Assembly: GCA_046294625.1 (NCBI GenBank)
Contig: JBKBKN010000037.1
Span: 1-15,402, forward strand
Direction of reading: 5' to 3'
Length of the DNA stretch: 15,402 nt
From: JBKBKN01 sp046294625
GTDB lineage: Bacteria; Bacteroidota; Bacteroidia; M30B66
Positions within the stretch are counted from its first letter, which is position 1. The number at the start of each line of letters is the position of its first letter. The notes beneath the pieces are model-generated. The model was not told the DNA's origin. It saw only the letters and a list, made by a program, of their open reading frames with translations, and ran no database searches. The position numbers and the translations under genes are program-made. Below, in pieces: positions 6,143 to 13,637 of this stretch.

Positions 6143-6544
6143 ATGTGGCGATTCTTTGTATTACTAATGCTAGGTTTGTCTATTCATTCCTGCAATTCTA
6201 AAGCCGGAAAGACCAATACACAAGCTGCACCGGTAGTGAAAGATATTTCTCCTGATGAGTTTAAAAACTTGAGCAGCAAAAATGAGGTGTTGGTTATTGA
6301 TGTGCGAACACCTGAAGAAATCGCAGAAGGTTACATTGAAGGTGCCGATTTGTTTATCGACTACAATGGTTGTTGTTTCAACGAAGAAGTCGCAAAGCTT
6401 GATAAAAACCAAACCTATGTGGTTTATTGCAGAAGCGGTGGTCGCAGCAGCAATGCATCGGATTTTATGACGAAGAATGGATTTAAAGATGTGTATAACC
6501 TGAAAGGGGGCATTACACACTGGAATGGCACAGTTGTTAAATAA
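6143..6544 (+). CDS. Lipoprotein rhodanese
   Basis: A 133-residue rhodanese with a lipoprotein-type export signal: MWRFFVLLMLGLSIHSC, lipid Cys17, then a polar linker. The domain covers about residues 34-133: VLVIDVRTPEEI (Asp53, Arg55, Glu58), GYIEGADLFIDY, active loop CRSGGRSS with catalytic Cys96, and YNLKGGITHWNG at the end, a classic rhodanese C-terminus. It should act in the periplasm or on the inner face of the outer membrane, unlike the two cytoplasmic copies upstream. Oddity: an extra Cys-Cys pair (77-78) in DYNGCCFNEEV, where related proteins, as far as I recall, have no cysteines. Its stop is 12 bp before the exporter gene. The lipid attachment is fairly likely, but the residues before the Cys (IHS) are not the ideal lipobox. 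Confidence 0.88.
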   Translation: MWRFFVLLMLGLSIHSCNSKAGKTNTQAAPVVKDISPDEFKNLSSKNEVLVIDVRTPEEIAEGYIEGADLFIDYNGCCFNEEVAKLDKNQTYVVYCRSGGRSSNASDFMTKNGFKDVYNLKGGITHWNGTVVK

Positions 6545-6556
6545 AACTGAATTCAC

Positions 6557-7534
6557 TTGTTCAAGCAATCTCACTTATCAGGGTTTAGTTTAGCGGTAAT
6601 CATTGGGCTTCTTGCTCATTTTTTAGCTCCTACCCTCGGCTTGAATGGCATTATATTGGGTTTATTTTCAGCCATTTTTCTTGGAAATGTCTGGAAGATT
6701 CCTGAGCGTTTTCAAGCCGGCATAAGTATTACAGGCTCTAAGTTGCTTGAATCATCAATAGTTTTTTTAGCATTCAACATTAGTTTGGGCCATGTGATTG
6801 GTATTGGTTGGCAGAGTTTGCTTCTGGTGATTGTAATGATTGTTTTGATTTTATTCGTTACCATTTATTTGAGTAGTAAATTTCACTGTCCCGGGTCTAC
6901 AGGTTGGTTGGTTGGTTTCGGCACGGCAATCTGCGGCTCTTCAGCCATAGCGGCAGTTGCTCCTAGCATTTCAAAAAACAAAGAAGATGTTGGTATTGCT
7001 TTAGCCGTAGTGAATTTAATGGGCAGCATTGGGATGATTTCACTCCCTTTTGTCCTGCAATGGCTAAGCATTGATGATTTACATAGCGGAGTAATTATAG
7101 GCGGGAGCCTCCATGCAGTAGGCAATGTTGCAGGAGCGGGTTACGCATTAAGCGAAGAAACAGGACAGGTGGCCATTACCATTAAGTTAGCCAGAGTGGC
7201 ATTACTTTCACCATCCGTCATATTCTTCAGTTATTTAATTAACCGAAAAGAAGCGAAAAATTGGAAAGAGCACTTTAAGCTGCCGCTCTATCTCGTTACT
7301 TTTATTGCGATTACTTTGATTACTACTTTTATCGATATACCGACTTCATTTACCAAAGTCATGGAGCTACTGGGCAAGATTTCACTCACCATAGCCATGA
7401 CAGCCATTGGCTTGAAAATCAGCTTTAGAGAGTTGTATCAATCAGGCAGAAAAGCACTTGGCTTTGGAGCGATGATTTTTATGGTGCAAATTACAATCAT
7501 TGTGATGGGTTTGGCTTTCGTTTCACGACTGTGA
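6557..7534 (+). CDS. YeiH/UPF0324 family putative sulfate (anion) exporter
   Basis: A 325-residue integral membrane protein of the YeiH family (PF03601, Cons_hypoth698), annotated in databases as putative sulfate exporter. Family marks: FGTAICGSSAIAAVAP, GGSLHAVGNVAGAGYALS and LLGKISLTIAMTAIGLKISF, set among about ten hydrophobic segments; the length is normal. Start: an in-frame TGA at 6548-6550 and no ATG before the middle of the protein leave TTG at 6557 as the best start, just ahead of the first membrane segment. It lies 12 bp after the lipoprotein rhodanese and closes the operon. The context suggests export of a sulfur oxyanion formed by the rhodaneses or entering with them, but the substrate is not proven for this family. 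It ends 20 bp from the convergent hydrolase gene with no clear terminator between. Confidence 0.88.
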   Translation: MFKQSHLSGFSLAVIIGLLAHFLAPTLGLNGIILGLFSAIFLGNVWKIPERFQAGISITGSKLLESSIVFLAFNISLGHVIGIGWQSLLLVIVMIVLILFVTIYLSSKFHCPGSTGWLVGFGTAICGSSAIAAVAPSISKNKEDVGIALAVVNLMGSIGMISLPFVLQWLSIDDLHSGVIIGGSLHAVGNVAGAGYALSEETGQVAITIKLARVALLSPSVIFFSYLINRKEAKNWKEHFKLPLYLVTFIAITLITTFIDIPTSFTKVMELLGKISLTIAMTAIGLKISFRELYQSGRKALGFGAMIFMVQITIIVMGLAFVSRL

Positions 7535-7554
7535 ATTAAACACTTGTAGCATAA

Positions 7555-8301
7555 TCAAACTAGGAAAGAGTTAAGTTCATTGAACAGTATTTCAGGTTGT
7601 TCGGCATGCACCCAATGCCCCGCATTTTCAATGGTTTTAAGTTTTGCATTGGGAAAATGAGCAAGAATACCTTCCCAGTCTTCATCTACGATGTAGCGAC
7701 TTTTTGCTCCGCGAATAAATAAGGTAGGTATCATGCAAGGCGATCCTTCCAAAGCTTTGCCCACTTCTTCGATTTGTTCCGCAATCACCTGCAGATTGAA
7801 CCGCCATTCAAAGCCATGTTCATCAACCCGATGAAGGTTTTTTAATAAAAACTGTCTCGTGCCAAAGTCAGGAATACTTTCTTTGAGCATTTCATCAGCT
7901 TCGTTGCGTGAACTCATTAAGTGAATGGGTAGTTGCAGTAAAGCATCAATAATTTGCTGGTGGTGCACCGGATAGTGTTTCACGCCAATATCAACCACCA
8001 CAAGTTTATCGAGCTTTTCAGGGTGTTGCTTGGCAAAAAACATGGCTGTTTTTCCGCCCATGGAATGTCCTATCAATGAAAATTTAGACAGTCCCAGACT
8101 AAGCAAATCATTAGCCATTTCCTGATAATTAAAAACCTTATCATGCGGCGATCGGCCATGATTGCGCTGATCTACCAAATGCACTGTAAAGTGTGACTCT
8201 AATTTTTTAGCAATTGCTACCCAATTGTCTGCCAGCCCAAACAAGCCATGCAGAATGACCAAATCAGGCCCTTGCCCGGAAACAATAGAATGCAGTTTCA
8301 T
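7555..8301 (-). CDS. Alpha/beta hydrolase (YbfF-type esterase)
   Basis: A 248-residue cytoplasmic alpha/beta hydrolase. Marks in order (numbered from the ATG at 8301): oxyanion region LHGLFGLADNW (from residue 17), DQRNHGRSPH (44-53), nucleophile elbow GHSMGG with Ser80, and the catalytic His in NAGHWVHAEQP (His229). The LHGLFG...DNW and DQRNHG.S pattern is that of E. coli YbfF and related acyl-CoA or carboxyl esterases; the natural substrate is unknown. Start choice: GTG at 8307 overlaps the pdxJ stop, while ATG at 8301 lies two bases after it; I prefer ATG because YbfF-like proteins usually begin close to this point. It is tightly joined to pdxJ and almost certainly cotranscribed with it. 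Confidence 0.88.
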   Translation of the reverse strand: MKLHSIVSGQGPDLVILHGLFGLADNWVAIAKKLESHFTVHLVDQRNHGRSPHDKVFNYQEMANDLLSLGLSKFSLIGHSMGGKTAMFFAKQHPEKLDKLVVVDIGVKHYPVHHQQIIDALLQLPIHLMSSRNEADEMLKESIPDFGTRQFLLKNLHRVDEHGFEWRFNLQVIAEQIEEVGKALEGSPCMIPTLFIRGAKSRYIVDEDWEGILAHFPNAKLKTIENAGHWVHAEQPEILFNELNSFLV

Positions 8302-8303
8302 GC

Positions 8304-9017
8304 TCACTTGAGTTGACGAAGATAAAGTTGCACCGTGTTTTCAAGTCCAAAATATAAGGCATAGGAAATCAGGGCATGGCCAATCGAAACTTCGTCTAAA
8401 CCAGGGATGGATTGATGGAAAAAAGCCAAATTATCGAGACTTAAATCATGGCCCGCATTCACGCCGATACCGGCTTCTGCTGCTGCCTTTGACGTTGCTA
8501 TATAAGGTTTAACCGCATCGTGTTTATTCTGATAAAAAGCCTTGGCATAGTGCTCGGTGTATAGCTCAATGCGATCGGTACCACTTTGCACGGCAAAGGG
8601 AATTTGATCCGGGTCGGGCTCTAAGAATATAGATACCCTGCAGCCAATTGACTTCAATTGGCCAACGATTTCTTGAAGAAAGTCAAGATTGTTTTTTACA
8701 TCCCAACCTGCATTAGACGTGAGTGCTCCCGGAGGGTCAGGAACAAGTGTAACCTGATGAGGTTTTACTTTTTCTATCAATTCCATAAACGATTGGGATG
8801 GATAGCCTTCCACATTGAGTTCTGTTTTCACTATATCCTTTAAGGCAATCACATCGGCATAGCGAATATGGCGCTCATCAGGCCGAGGATGCACCGTGAT
8901 GCCTTCGGCACCGAACCGTTCAATATCCATTGCTGCCTTGAGCACATCGGGAACGTTTCCCCCGCGTGAGTTTCGCAATACAGCAATTTTATTAATGTTT
9001 ACACTCAGCTTCGTCAT
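8304..9017 (-). CDS. pdxJ: Pyridoxine 5'-phosphate synthase PdxJ
   Basis: A 237-residue TIM-barrel enzyme that condenses 1-deoxy-D-xylulose 5-phosphate with 3-amino-1-hydroxyacetone 1-phosphate to pyridoxine 5'-phosphate, the ring-closing step of the DXP-dependent vitamin B6 pathway. Marks: LSVNINKIAVLRNSRGGNVPDV at the start, GITVHPRPDERHIR (His43, Arg45, His50), the Glu70 segment NVEGYPS, LVPDPPGALTSNAGWD, and the C-terminal phosphate-binding part VNAGHDLSLDN plus EVSIGHALISYAL. The ATG at 9017 gives the standard PdxJ N-terminus; a further open stretch up to a TTG at 9053 does not fit the family. The next gene, an alpha/beta hydrolase, begins at or within a few bases of its stop. This pathway marks an organism that makes its own B6 rather than using Pdx1/Pdx2. 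Confidence 0.96.
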   Translation of the reverse strand: MTKLSVNINKIAVLRNSRGGNVPDVLKAAMDIERFGAEGITVHPRPDERHIRYADVIALKDIVKTELNVEGYPSQSFMELIEKVKPHQVTLVPDPPGALTSNAGWDVKNNLDFLQEIVGQLKSIGCRVSIFLEPDPDQIPFAVQSGTDRIELYTEHYAKAFYQNKHDAVKPYIATSKAAAEAGIGVNAGHDLSLDNLAFFHQSIPGLDEVSIGHALISYALYFGLENTVQLYLRQLK

Positions 9018-9105
9018 TTTCTCAATTACATTTTCTACTAAAAATTCTCTCAAACTAGGTAGTAACAGTTAGGCTTAGGAATTGGTTGTAGCTAGTGTAC
9101 CCGAT

Positions 9106-11184
9106 TCAATTCAAATTCTTCAAAAAGCTATAGTTTTTGCTGTAATACAGCATTTGCTCTGTGAAGGATTTAGGATATACTACTTTTACATCAATAATTT
9201 TTCCATTCTCGGTCACAGGAATCAGCTGAGGTTGAATGAAGCCTTTGTATGGTGCTACATCAAGTTTGGCGAATCGCTCCTTCACTTCTTGGTGAATCTC
9301 CGAGTCAATTTTCACGCCATAATTTTCAACCAACGCCTCGCCTGCTTTAAAGTCACCTTCTGATTTTATACGTTGAATTTCGCGAAGCAAATCGCCAAAC
9401 AGCAAGCGCAATTTGGCGTAGTCGTTGATTACCACAAAAGTTTTCCCATCGCGCTTTACCATTTCCACCACTTTGTCATTTTGTCCCTTTTCATATACCC
9501 ATTTAGATACCAATTGACGATTGCGCATATGCGCTTCTTCCAATTCTTTGCCTAATTCTACTCTATTAAGTTGAAGCATCAATCCGTTAAGCAAATAGCT
9601 GTCATATTCTGCATAACCTACTTCGATGCTTGGCATCACACCGATATCTACCAATTTTTGATCGGTGATGAAGTATAAAGCTACAAGATCAGCTCGGGCT
9701 TCTTCTAATGTATTGGCATATGGACCAAGCGTTGCATCGGGGGTGAGCACACCTTCGTTGAGCTTACCTGAAGCATGACCAATCACCTCGTGCATATCGG
9801 TGTGCAGTTCGCCGGCAAGTGCACCATACTTCTTGCCCCGCTCTAGAACCGCATCACTATGTGCAAATTCTTTAGCCACCGGGCTTTTAGCTGATACAAT
9901 ATTGTAAGCTTCAACGATATTCCCTAATGAAACTGACTTTGAGCCGTGCTGCGTGCGCACCCAATTACTGTTCGGCAGATTGATTCCGATAGGTGTGCTG
10001 GGTGCAGCATCGCCGCCTTCTACTATCACTGTAATCGATTTCCCTATGATACCTTTTACTTCCGGTTTTTTATGTGCATTCATGATTGGAGAATTGTCTT
10101 CAAACCACTGCGCATTTTTTGCAATGGTTTCAATACGCTTCGACGCTTCAAAGTCTTTCATTGAAACTACCGACTCCCAGCTGCCTCGCTTACCAATTGC
10201 ATCCTGATAAACCTCAATAAAGCCGTTCACCACATCAATGGTGCTGTTTATATCGGCCACCCAGGCAATGTTGTATTCATCCCAGATTTTCAGGTCGCCG
10301 GTTTCATAATAGCGAACCAATAATTCCAATGCTTTGCGTTGCTCCGCATTTTCTGCAACGTCAACTGCTTTTTTCAACCAATACACAATTTTTTCAATCG
10401 CTTCGGTGTACATGCCACCCACTTTCCATACTCTTTCTTCAATCCTACCATTCACCTTCATCAGCTTGGAGTTAAGTCCATATTCCACTGGGTTGGGGTC
10501 TTTGGGGTCGATCATGGCCGCATAGAATTTTTTCACTTCTTCGGCTGTCACACCTTCATAAAAGTTATTGGCCGAGCCCTTCACATTATCAATTCCTTTG
10601 GCAAGATTCACGGTTTTGCTGTCCACCTTTGGGTCGAATATAATTGGTGTGATCATCTTCAGGAACTGCTCTTTGCTTTGCTTTTCATCTAACGGAAGCA
10701 AGGATGCATCTATTGAAAGAATGGTCTCTTCGAAAAATTGCTTACTAAAGCCGGGTGTAAACTTGTCGGAAGCATAGTGGTGATGAATGCCGTTAGCAAA
10801 CCATACCTGTTTGGTATAAGTTTCAAAAGCCTTGTAATCATTGCTGTTGCGGTCGCCTTGGTAGTGCTCCCAAATAGCTTCAAGGGTTCTGCGAATGCGT
10901 ATATTATGCTTATATTTCTGATCGTAAATAATGTCCCTTCCACATAGCGCTGCTTCATAAAGATAATAGGCCAGTTCTTTTTGCTTAGGGCTTAATGCAT
11001 CAAACCCTTTTGCCTGATAGCGAAGAATCTGAATATCGGCAAATCTTTCATTGGCATAAGCAAACGTATCTATTGCTGCATCTTCTTGTTTCTGCTCGTT
11101 TTGATTGTCAGCAGATGGATTACATGCTGCGAAGAATAGGATGGCAGCGCAAAGCGACAATAAAGGCAATTTGAAATACTTCAT
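9106..11184 (-). CDS. Dipeptidyl-peptidase III (M49 zinc peptidase), lipoprotein
   Basis: A 692-residue zinc metallopeptidase that removes dipeptides from the N-termini of short peptides. The M49 signature is the six-residue zinc motif HEVIGH (His465, Glu466, His470) followed by ASGKL, and the third ligand in EEARAD (Glu495). The spacing from His470 to Glu495 is short, as in Bacteroides-type DPP III, and unlike the longer insert in the human enzyme. The N-terminus is a lipoprotein signal (MKYFKLPLLSLCAAILFFAAC, lipid Cys21) followed by a charged linker. It therefore probably works in the periplasm or at the outer membrane, unlike the cytosolic eukaryotic form. The gene stands alone, with its own candidate promoter at 11207-11238 and an 88-bp gap to pdxJ downstream. 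Confidence 0.94.
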   Translation of the reverse strand: MKYFKLPLLSLCAAILFFAACNPSADNQNEQKQEDAAIDTFAYANERFADIQILRYQAKGFDALSPKQKELAYYLYEAALCGRDIIYDQKYKHNIRIRRTLEAIWEHYQGDRNSNDYKAFETYTKQVWFANGIHHHYASDKFTPGFSKQFFEETILSIDASLLPLDEKQSKEQFLKMITPIIFDPKVDSKTVNLAKGIDNVKGSANNFYEGVTAEEVKKFYAAMIDPKDPNPVEYGLNSKLMKVNGRIEERVWKVGGMYTEAIEKIVYWLKKAVDVAENAEQRKALELLVRYYETGDLKIWDEYNIAWVADINSTIDVVNGFIEVYQDAIGKRGSWESVVSMKDFEASKRIETIAKNAQWFEDNSPIMNAHKKPEVKGIIGKSITVIVEGGDAAPSTPIGINLPNSNWVRTQHGSKSVSLGNIVEAYNIVSAKSPVAKEFAHSDAVLERGKKYGALAGELHTDMHEVIGHASGKLNEGVLTPDATLGPYANTLEEARADLVALYFITDQKLVDIGVMPSIEVGYAEYDSYLLNGLMLQLNRVELGKELEEAHMRNRQLVSKWVYEKGQNDKVVEMVKRDGKTFVVINDYAKLRLLFGDLLREIQRIKSEGDFKAGEALVENYGVKIDSEIHQEVKERFAKLDVAPYKGFIQPQLIPVTENGKIIDVKVVYPKSFTEQMLYYSKNYSFLKNLN

Positions 11185-11206
11185 AATTCATTGGGTTTGA
11201 TACCCA

Positions 11207-11238
11207 CAAACCTAATAAAAAAAAGGTGCGTTTGGCAA
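11207..11238 (-). promoter_or_regulatory. Candidate promoter of the DPP III gene
   Basis: On the minus strand, TTG (11238-11236), 21-bp spacer, TAGGTTTG (11214-11207, an exact TAnnTTTG match), then 22 bp to the ATG at 11184. The spacing is within the range known for Bacteroidota promoters. A run of A/T lies between the boxes. Confidence 0.55.
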
Positions 11239-11267
11239 GGATGTCATGACCGGTAGGTGATCGACAC

Positions 11268-12167
11268 TTATTTTTTGAAACCAAACAAACCTAATAAACG
11301 ATAAAGGTCGAGCAGAATGATAGAAGGGCTGATATGCAGTAAATAAAATCGCACAGGCGGACGCATTATAAAGCTGAAAAAACGCATGATTTGTGACACA
11401 AGCGGTTTATTGAGTGCAAGCCATAAATGCACCAGACGACTTTTGATAATAAAAGGGCGACTTCCGGTTTTCGATTCTTTGTAAAGCATAAGAATGTTTT
11501 CACTCGCCTCATCTAGCTTTCTGAGCAAATCGGCATTTCGATCTAAACCTTCGTGAATAACAGGATTTTCAATATGCACAATGTCTATTCCGTTTTGAGA
11601 GATTTGATAGGCCAAATACACATCTTCGTAACCATACTTACGAATTTCTTCATCAAAAGGGAACTTTAATATTATTTCTCTTGCTACAACAAAATTATTG
11701 CTCAGAAAATGGTTTACCGGATCTCGCATTCTCAAATTTACATCAAGCAATTCACGTTTCACACCCCAGCTCCAATGAAGCAAATAATCTTTGTGGGCGG
11801 GAGGATGCTTAGCATAAATTCTGCCACCGCTAATCAGTTTGTTCTCACCAAGTAAAGGAAGATAATTGTTGATGAAATCTTTGCTTGCTATAGCTGCATC
11901 GCAATCGAGATAAAGCAGAAATTCATATTGGGCCTTGCGACAAAGTGCATTTCTAGTGCTTGAACGGCCTTTGTTTTCAGTATTTCTAATGTATTTTACA
12001 TGAGTTATGTTGCCAATACTTCGATTAGTGTGATCGAAATGTGGATCGGACCCATCATCCATGCAAATGATTTCAAAGCTTATTGCGGCATCGGAGCATT
12101 GTTGATGCAAGTCATTAACGAGCTTGCGCACATCATACTGATAAACCGGAATGAGTATGGAAAGCAT
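11268..12167 (-). CDS. Family 2 glycosyltransferase
   Basis: A 299-residue GT-A fold glycosyltransferase that moves a sugar from a nucleotide-sugar donor. Marks: MLSILIPVYQYDV start, the nucleotide-binding segment IICMDDGSD (residues 33-41), NKGRSSTRN (65-73), the metal-binding DxD motif as LDCDA (Asp88-Cys-Asp90), and KYGYEDVYLAY, the acceptor-side ED pair common in family 2. The last about 50 residues are hydrophobic and basic and may hold it to the membrane. Start: ATG at 12167 gives the classic N-terminal beta strand; a TTG at 12188 would add seven residues inside the upstream gene. It starts one base after the FtsE-like gene stops. Donor and acceptor are unknown; envelope polysaccharide or protein glycosylation is plausible. 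Confidence 0.9.
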   Translation of the reverse strand: MLSILIPVYQYDVRKLVNDLHQQCSDAAISFEIICMDDGSDPHFDHTNRSIGNITHVKYIRNTENKGRSSTRNALCRKAQYEFLLYLDCDAAIASKDFINNYLPLLGENKLISGGRIYAKHPPAHKDYLLHWSWGVKRELLDVNLRMRDPVNHFLSNNFVVAREIILKFPFDEEIRKYGYEDVYLAYQISQNGIDIVHIENPVIHEGLDRNADLLRKLDEASENILMLYKESKTGSRPFIIKSRLVHLWLALNKPLVSQIMRFFSFIMRPPVRFYLLHISPSIILLDLYRLLGLFGFKK

Positions 12168-12168
12168 T

Positions 12169-12849
12169 TTAAAGCATATTGGAATCAATAATTTGCCCGG
12201 TATCGCATTTCAAGGTGCGCGATGGGTGCAGCTCAAAAAGCGCATAATCGTGTGTAGCAATGATTACTGAGCGACCATTTTTTGAAATATCAACAAGCAA
12301 TTGCAGTATTCCTGCGGAAGTTTGAGGGTCTAGGTTGCCAGAAGGTTCATCGGCAAGAATGATTTCCGGGTCGTTAATTAAAGCACGAGCAATGGCAAGT
12401 CGCTGTTGTTCACCACCCGAAAGCTGATGGGGCATTTTGTGGCTCTTTGTTCTCAATCCTACTTTATCTAATACGTCATTGATGCGTTCAAATATCTCAT
12501 CTTCATTTTTCCAACCCGTAGCACGCATTATAAATCGAAGGTTTTCTTCGGTATTTCGGTCGCTTAGCAATTGAAAATCCTGAAAAATGATTCCGAGTTT
12601 TCTTCTCAGATAGGGTATATCTTTGTTTCGGATTTTTCGCAAATCATATCCTGCAATTTCGGCTTCGCCTTCTTTTAGGGGCAAATCAGCATATAGTGTT
12701 TTAAGAAAACTGCTTTTTCCGCTTCCTGTTTTGCCAATTAAGTAAACCAGTTCTCCTTTATCAATATTAAGGGTGACATCAGAGAGTACTAAGTGATCGT
12801 GTTGAAAGATGTTGGCTTTAGTGAATTTGATAACGGTATCCAGACCCAT
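12169..12849 (-). CDS. FtsE-like ABC transporter ATP-binding protein
   Basis: A 226-residue ABC ATPase subunit. Marks: Walker A GKTGSGKS (39-46), Q-loop IFQDFQLL (from 88), signature LSGGEQQR (143-150), Walker B IILADEP (163-169), D-loop SGNLD and H-loop IIATHD. The closest type is FtsE, which with the membrane protein FtsX controls cell-wall hydrolases at division (IFQDFQLL and EPSGNLDP are typical of the FtsE/LolD/MacB group). There is no FtsX gene in the window, so its membrane partner must be elsewhere; LolD-like use cannot be excluded. Start: ATG at 12849, one base after the 66-aa gene stops; the frame extends to a TTG at 12858 inside that gene, which I reject. It is coupled to the glycosyltransferase gene downstream. 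Confidence 0.85.
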   Translation of the reverse strand: MGLDTVIKFTKANIFQHDHLVLSDVTLNIDKGELVYLIGKTGSGKSSFLKTLYADLPLKEGEAEIAGYDLRKIRNKDIPYLRRKLGIIFQDFQLLSDRNTEENLRFIMRATGWKNEDEIFERINDVLDKVGLRTKSHKMPHQLSGGEQQRLAIARALINDPEIILADEPSGNLDPQTSAGILQLLVDISKNGRSVIIATHDYALFELHPSRTLKCDTGQIIDSNML

Positions 12850-12850
12850 A

Positions 12851-13051
12851 TTAATCAATTTTTATCACCTTTCCAAAAGGCATTTCTTCAATCAGTTTCA
12901 GAATTTCTTCCTTGCGATCGCCCAATCCAAGCTTCTCCAATGATTTTTCGGGACGGTCAACACGAAAATAGGCCTTCAATGTGAAATCGTCGTCTCTAAT
13001 CTGGATGTAGTCCGGAATTTTAGCTTTTCCTTTTATTTTCAGAATGTGCAT
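12851..13051 (-). CDS. Small conserved-looking protein of unknown function (66 aa)
   Basis: A 66-residue soluble protein starting at ATG 13051 (MHILKIKGKAKIPDYIQIRDDDF...). A further TTG start at 13072 would place the start codon inside the candidate -7 box, so it is rejected. The sequence reads as a small alpha/beta domain: a beta-rich first half (HILKIKG, YIQIRDDDFTLKAYFRVD) and a helical, charged second half (KSLEKLGLGDRKEEILKLIEEM). It has no Cys, no signal peptide and no membrane segment. I think similar short proteins occur beside FtsE-like genes in other Bacteroidota, but I cannot name a family. Its stop is one base before the ABC ATPase start, so the two are probably made together and may work together. 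Confidence 0.78.
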   Translation of the reverse strand: MHILKIKGKAKIPDYIQIRDDDFTLKAYFRVDRPEKSLEKLGLGDRKEEILKLIEEMPFGKVIKID

Positions 13052-13069
13052 GGTTGGTGTGCTTTGTGG

Positions 13070-13077
13070 CAAAACTA
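13070..13077 (-). promoter_or_regulatory. Candidate -7 box of the 66-aa / FtsE-like / glycosyltransferase operon
   Basis: On the minus strand this is TAGTTTTG followed by CC, an exact TAnnTTTG match 18 bp upstream of the ATG at 13051. A TTG at 13096-13094 (16-bp spacer) is a possible -33 element. The 122-bp gap behind the fur gene supports a separate promoter here. Confidence 0.5.
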
Positions 13078-13173
13078 CTATTTAACTTTCAGCTCAAGAA
13101 CTCAAACGGCAATTTTTATTATTTAAATTGATCCGGGAAAAAATTAAACGTAGCATCTTGGGATGTGTTTCTG

Positions 13174-13617
13174 CTATCGTTTGTTCCCGCATGAAAGGCA
13201 TGTTCCTTCAATATTTATCCGGATATTTCTGATTTCGTAGCCTTTGGGGAGCTTCAAGTCCGGTAGATTTAAATGGTCTAAACAATAAGTTTCCTGGCAT
13301 TCAGTGCAACTAAAATGCACATGATCATCGTGATGCGTATGCTCTTGACAATCGTGGCACAGGGCGAATTTGGTAACGCCTAAAGTATCGATGAGTTTGT
13401 GAATAATACCTGCTTCTTCAAAGTCTTTAAATATTCGGTATAAGGTGACCCGATCGGGTGGATTTTTCAATTTACGTTCAACTTCGTTTTGAGACTGGGC
13501 CGATAATGAATTATGCAAGATTTCTAATACATTTAATCTAGCACCAGTCACGCGTAGTCCGTGTTTTTTCAACAGATTTCTATGTGCAAGTTCATCAGGT
13601 TGTAGGGTATTACTCAT
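13174..13617 (-). CDS. Fur-family transcriptional regulator
   Basis: A 147-residue metal-dependent DNA-binding repressor. The N-terminal winged helix covers about residues 10-80 (LRVTGARLNVLEIL, then recognition helix region DRVTLYRIFKDFEEAGII). The C-terminal domain has the two CxxC pairs for structural zinc (Cys104/Cys107 and Cys140/Cys143) and the His-rich stretch HTHHDDHVH (93-101) of the regulatory metal site. Extra cysteines (Cys87, Cys90 in CHDC, and Cys112) are present. The short N-terminal arm and cysteine-rich centre fit the zinc-responsive (Zur-like) side of the family more than iron-sensing Fur, but this cannot be settled by eye. Start: ATG at 13617 is preferred over GTG at 13623. 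It lies 20 bp after the DUF5723-like gene and may share its transcript. Confidence 0.92.
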   Translation of the reverse strand: MSNTLQPDELAHRNLLKKHGLRVTGARLNVLEILHNSLSAQSQNEVERKLKNPPDRVTLYRIFKDFEEAGIIHKLIDTLGVTKFALCHDCQEHTHHDDHVHFSCTECQETYCLDHLNLPDLKLPKGYEIRNIRINIEGTCLSCGNKR

Positions 13618-13637
13618 AATCACGCCTTAAAATTTAT

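Noticed and set aside
6170..6574. A 134-aa minus-strand open frame across the lipoprotein rhodanese
   Set aside because: It is antisense to a clear rhodanese with all active-site marks and has no recognisable domain of its own.
7535..7554. A terminator between the convergent exporter and hydrolase genes
   Set aside because: The 20-bp gap has no inverted repeat or T run that I can find.
9946..10525. Plus-strand open frames opposite the DPP III gene
   Set aside because: They have no family features and lie inside a gene with complete M49 motifs; they are antisense shadows.
12169..12849. Calling the ATPase LolD or MacB
   Set aside because: The P-loop and signature motifs are shared by all these groups and no membrane partner is present; FtsE-like fits best but is not firm.
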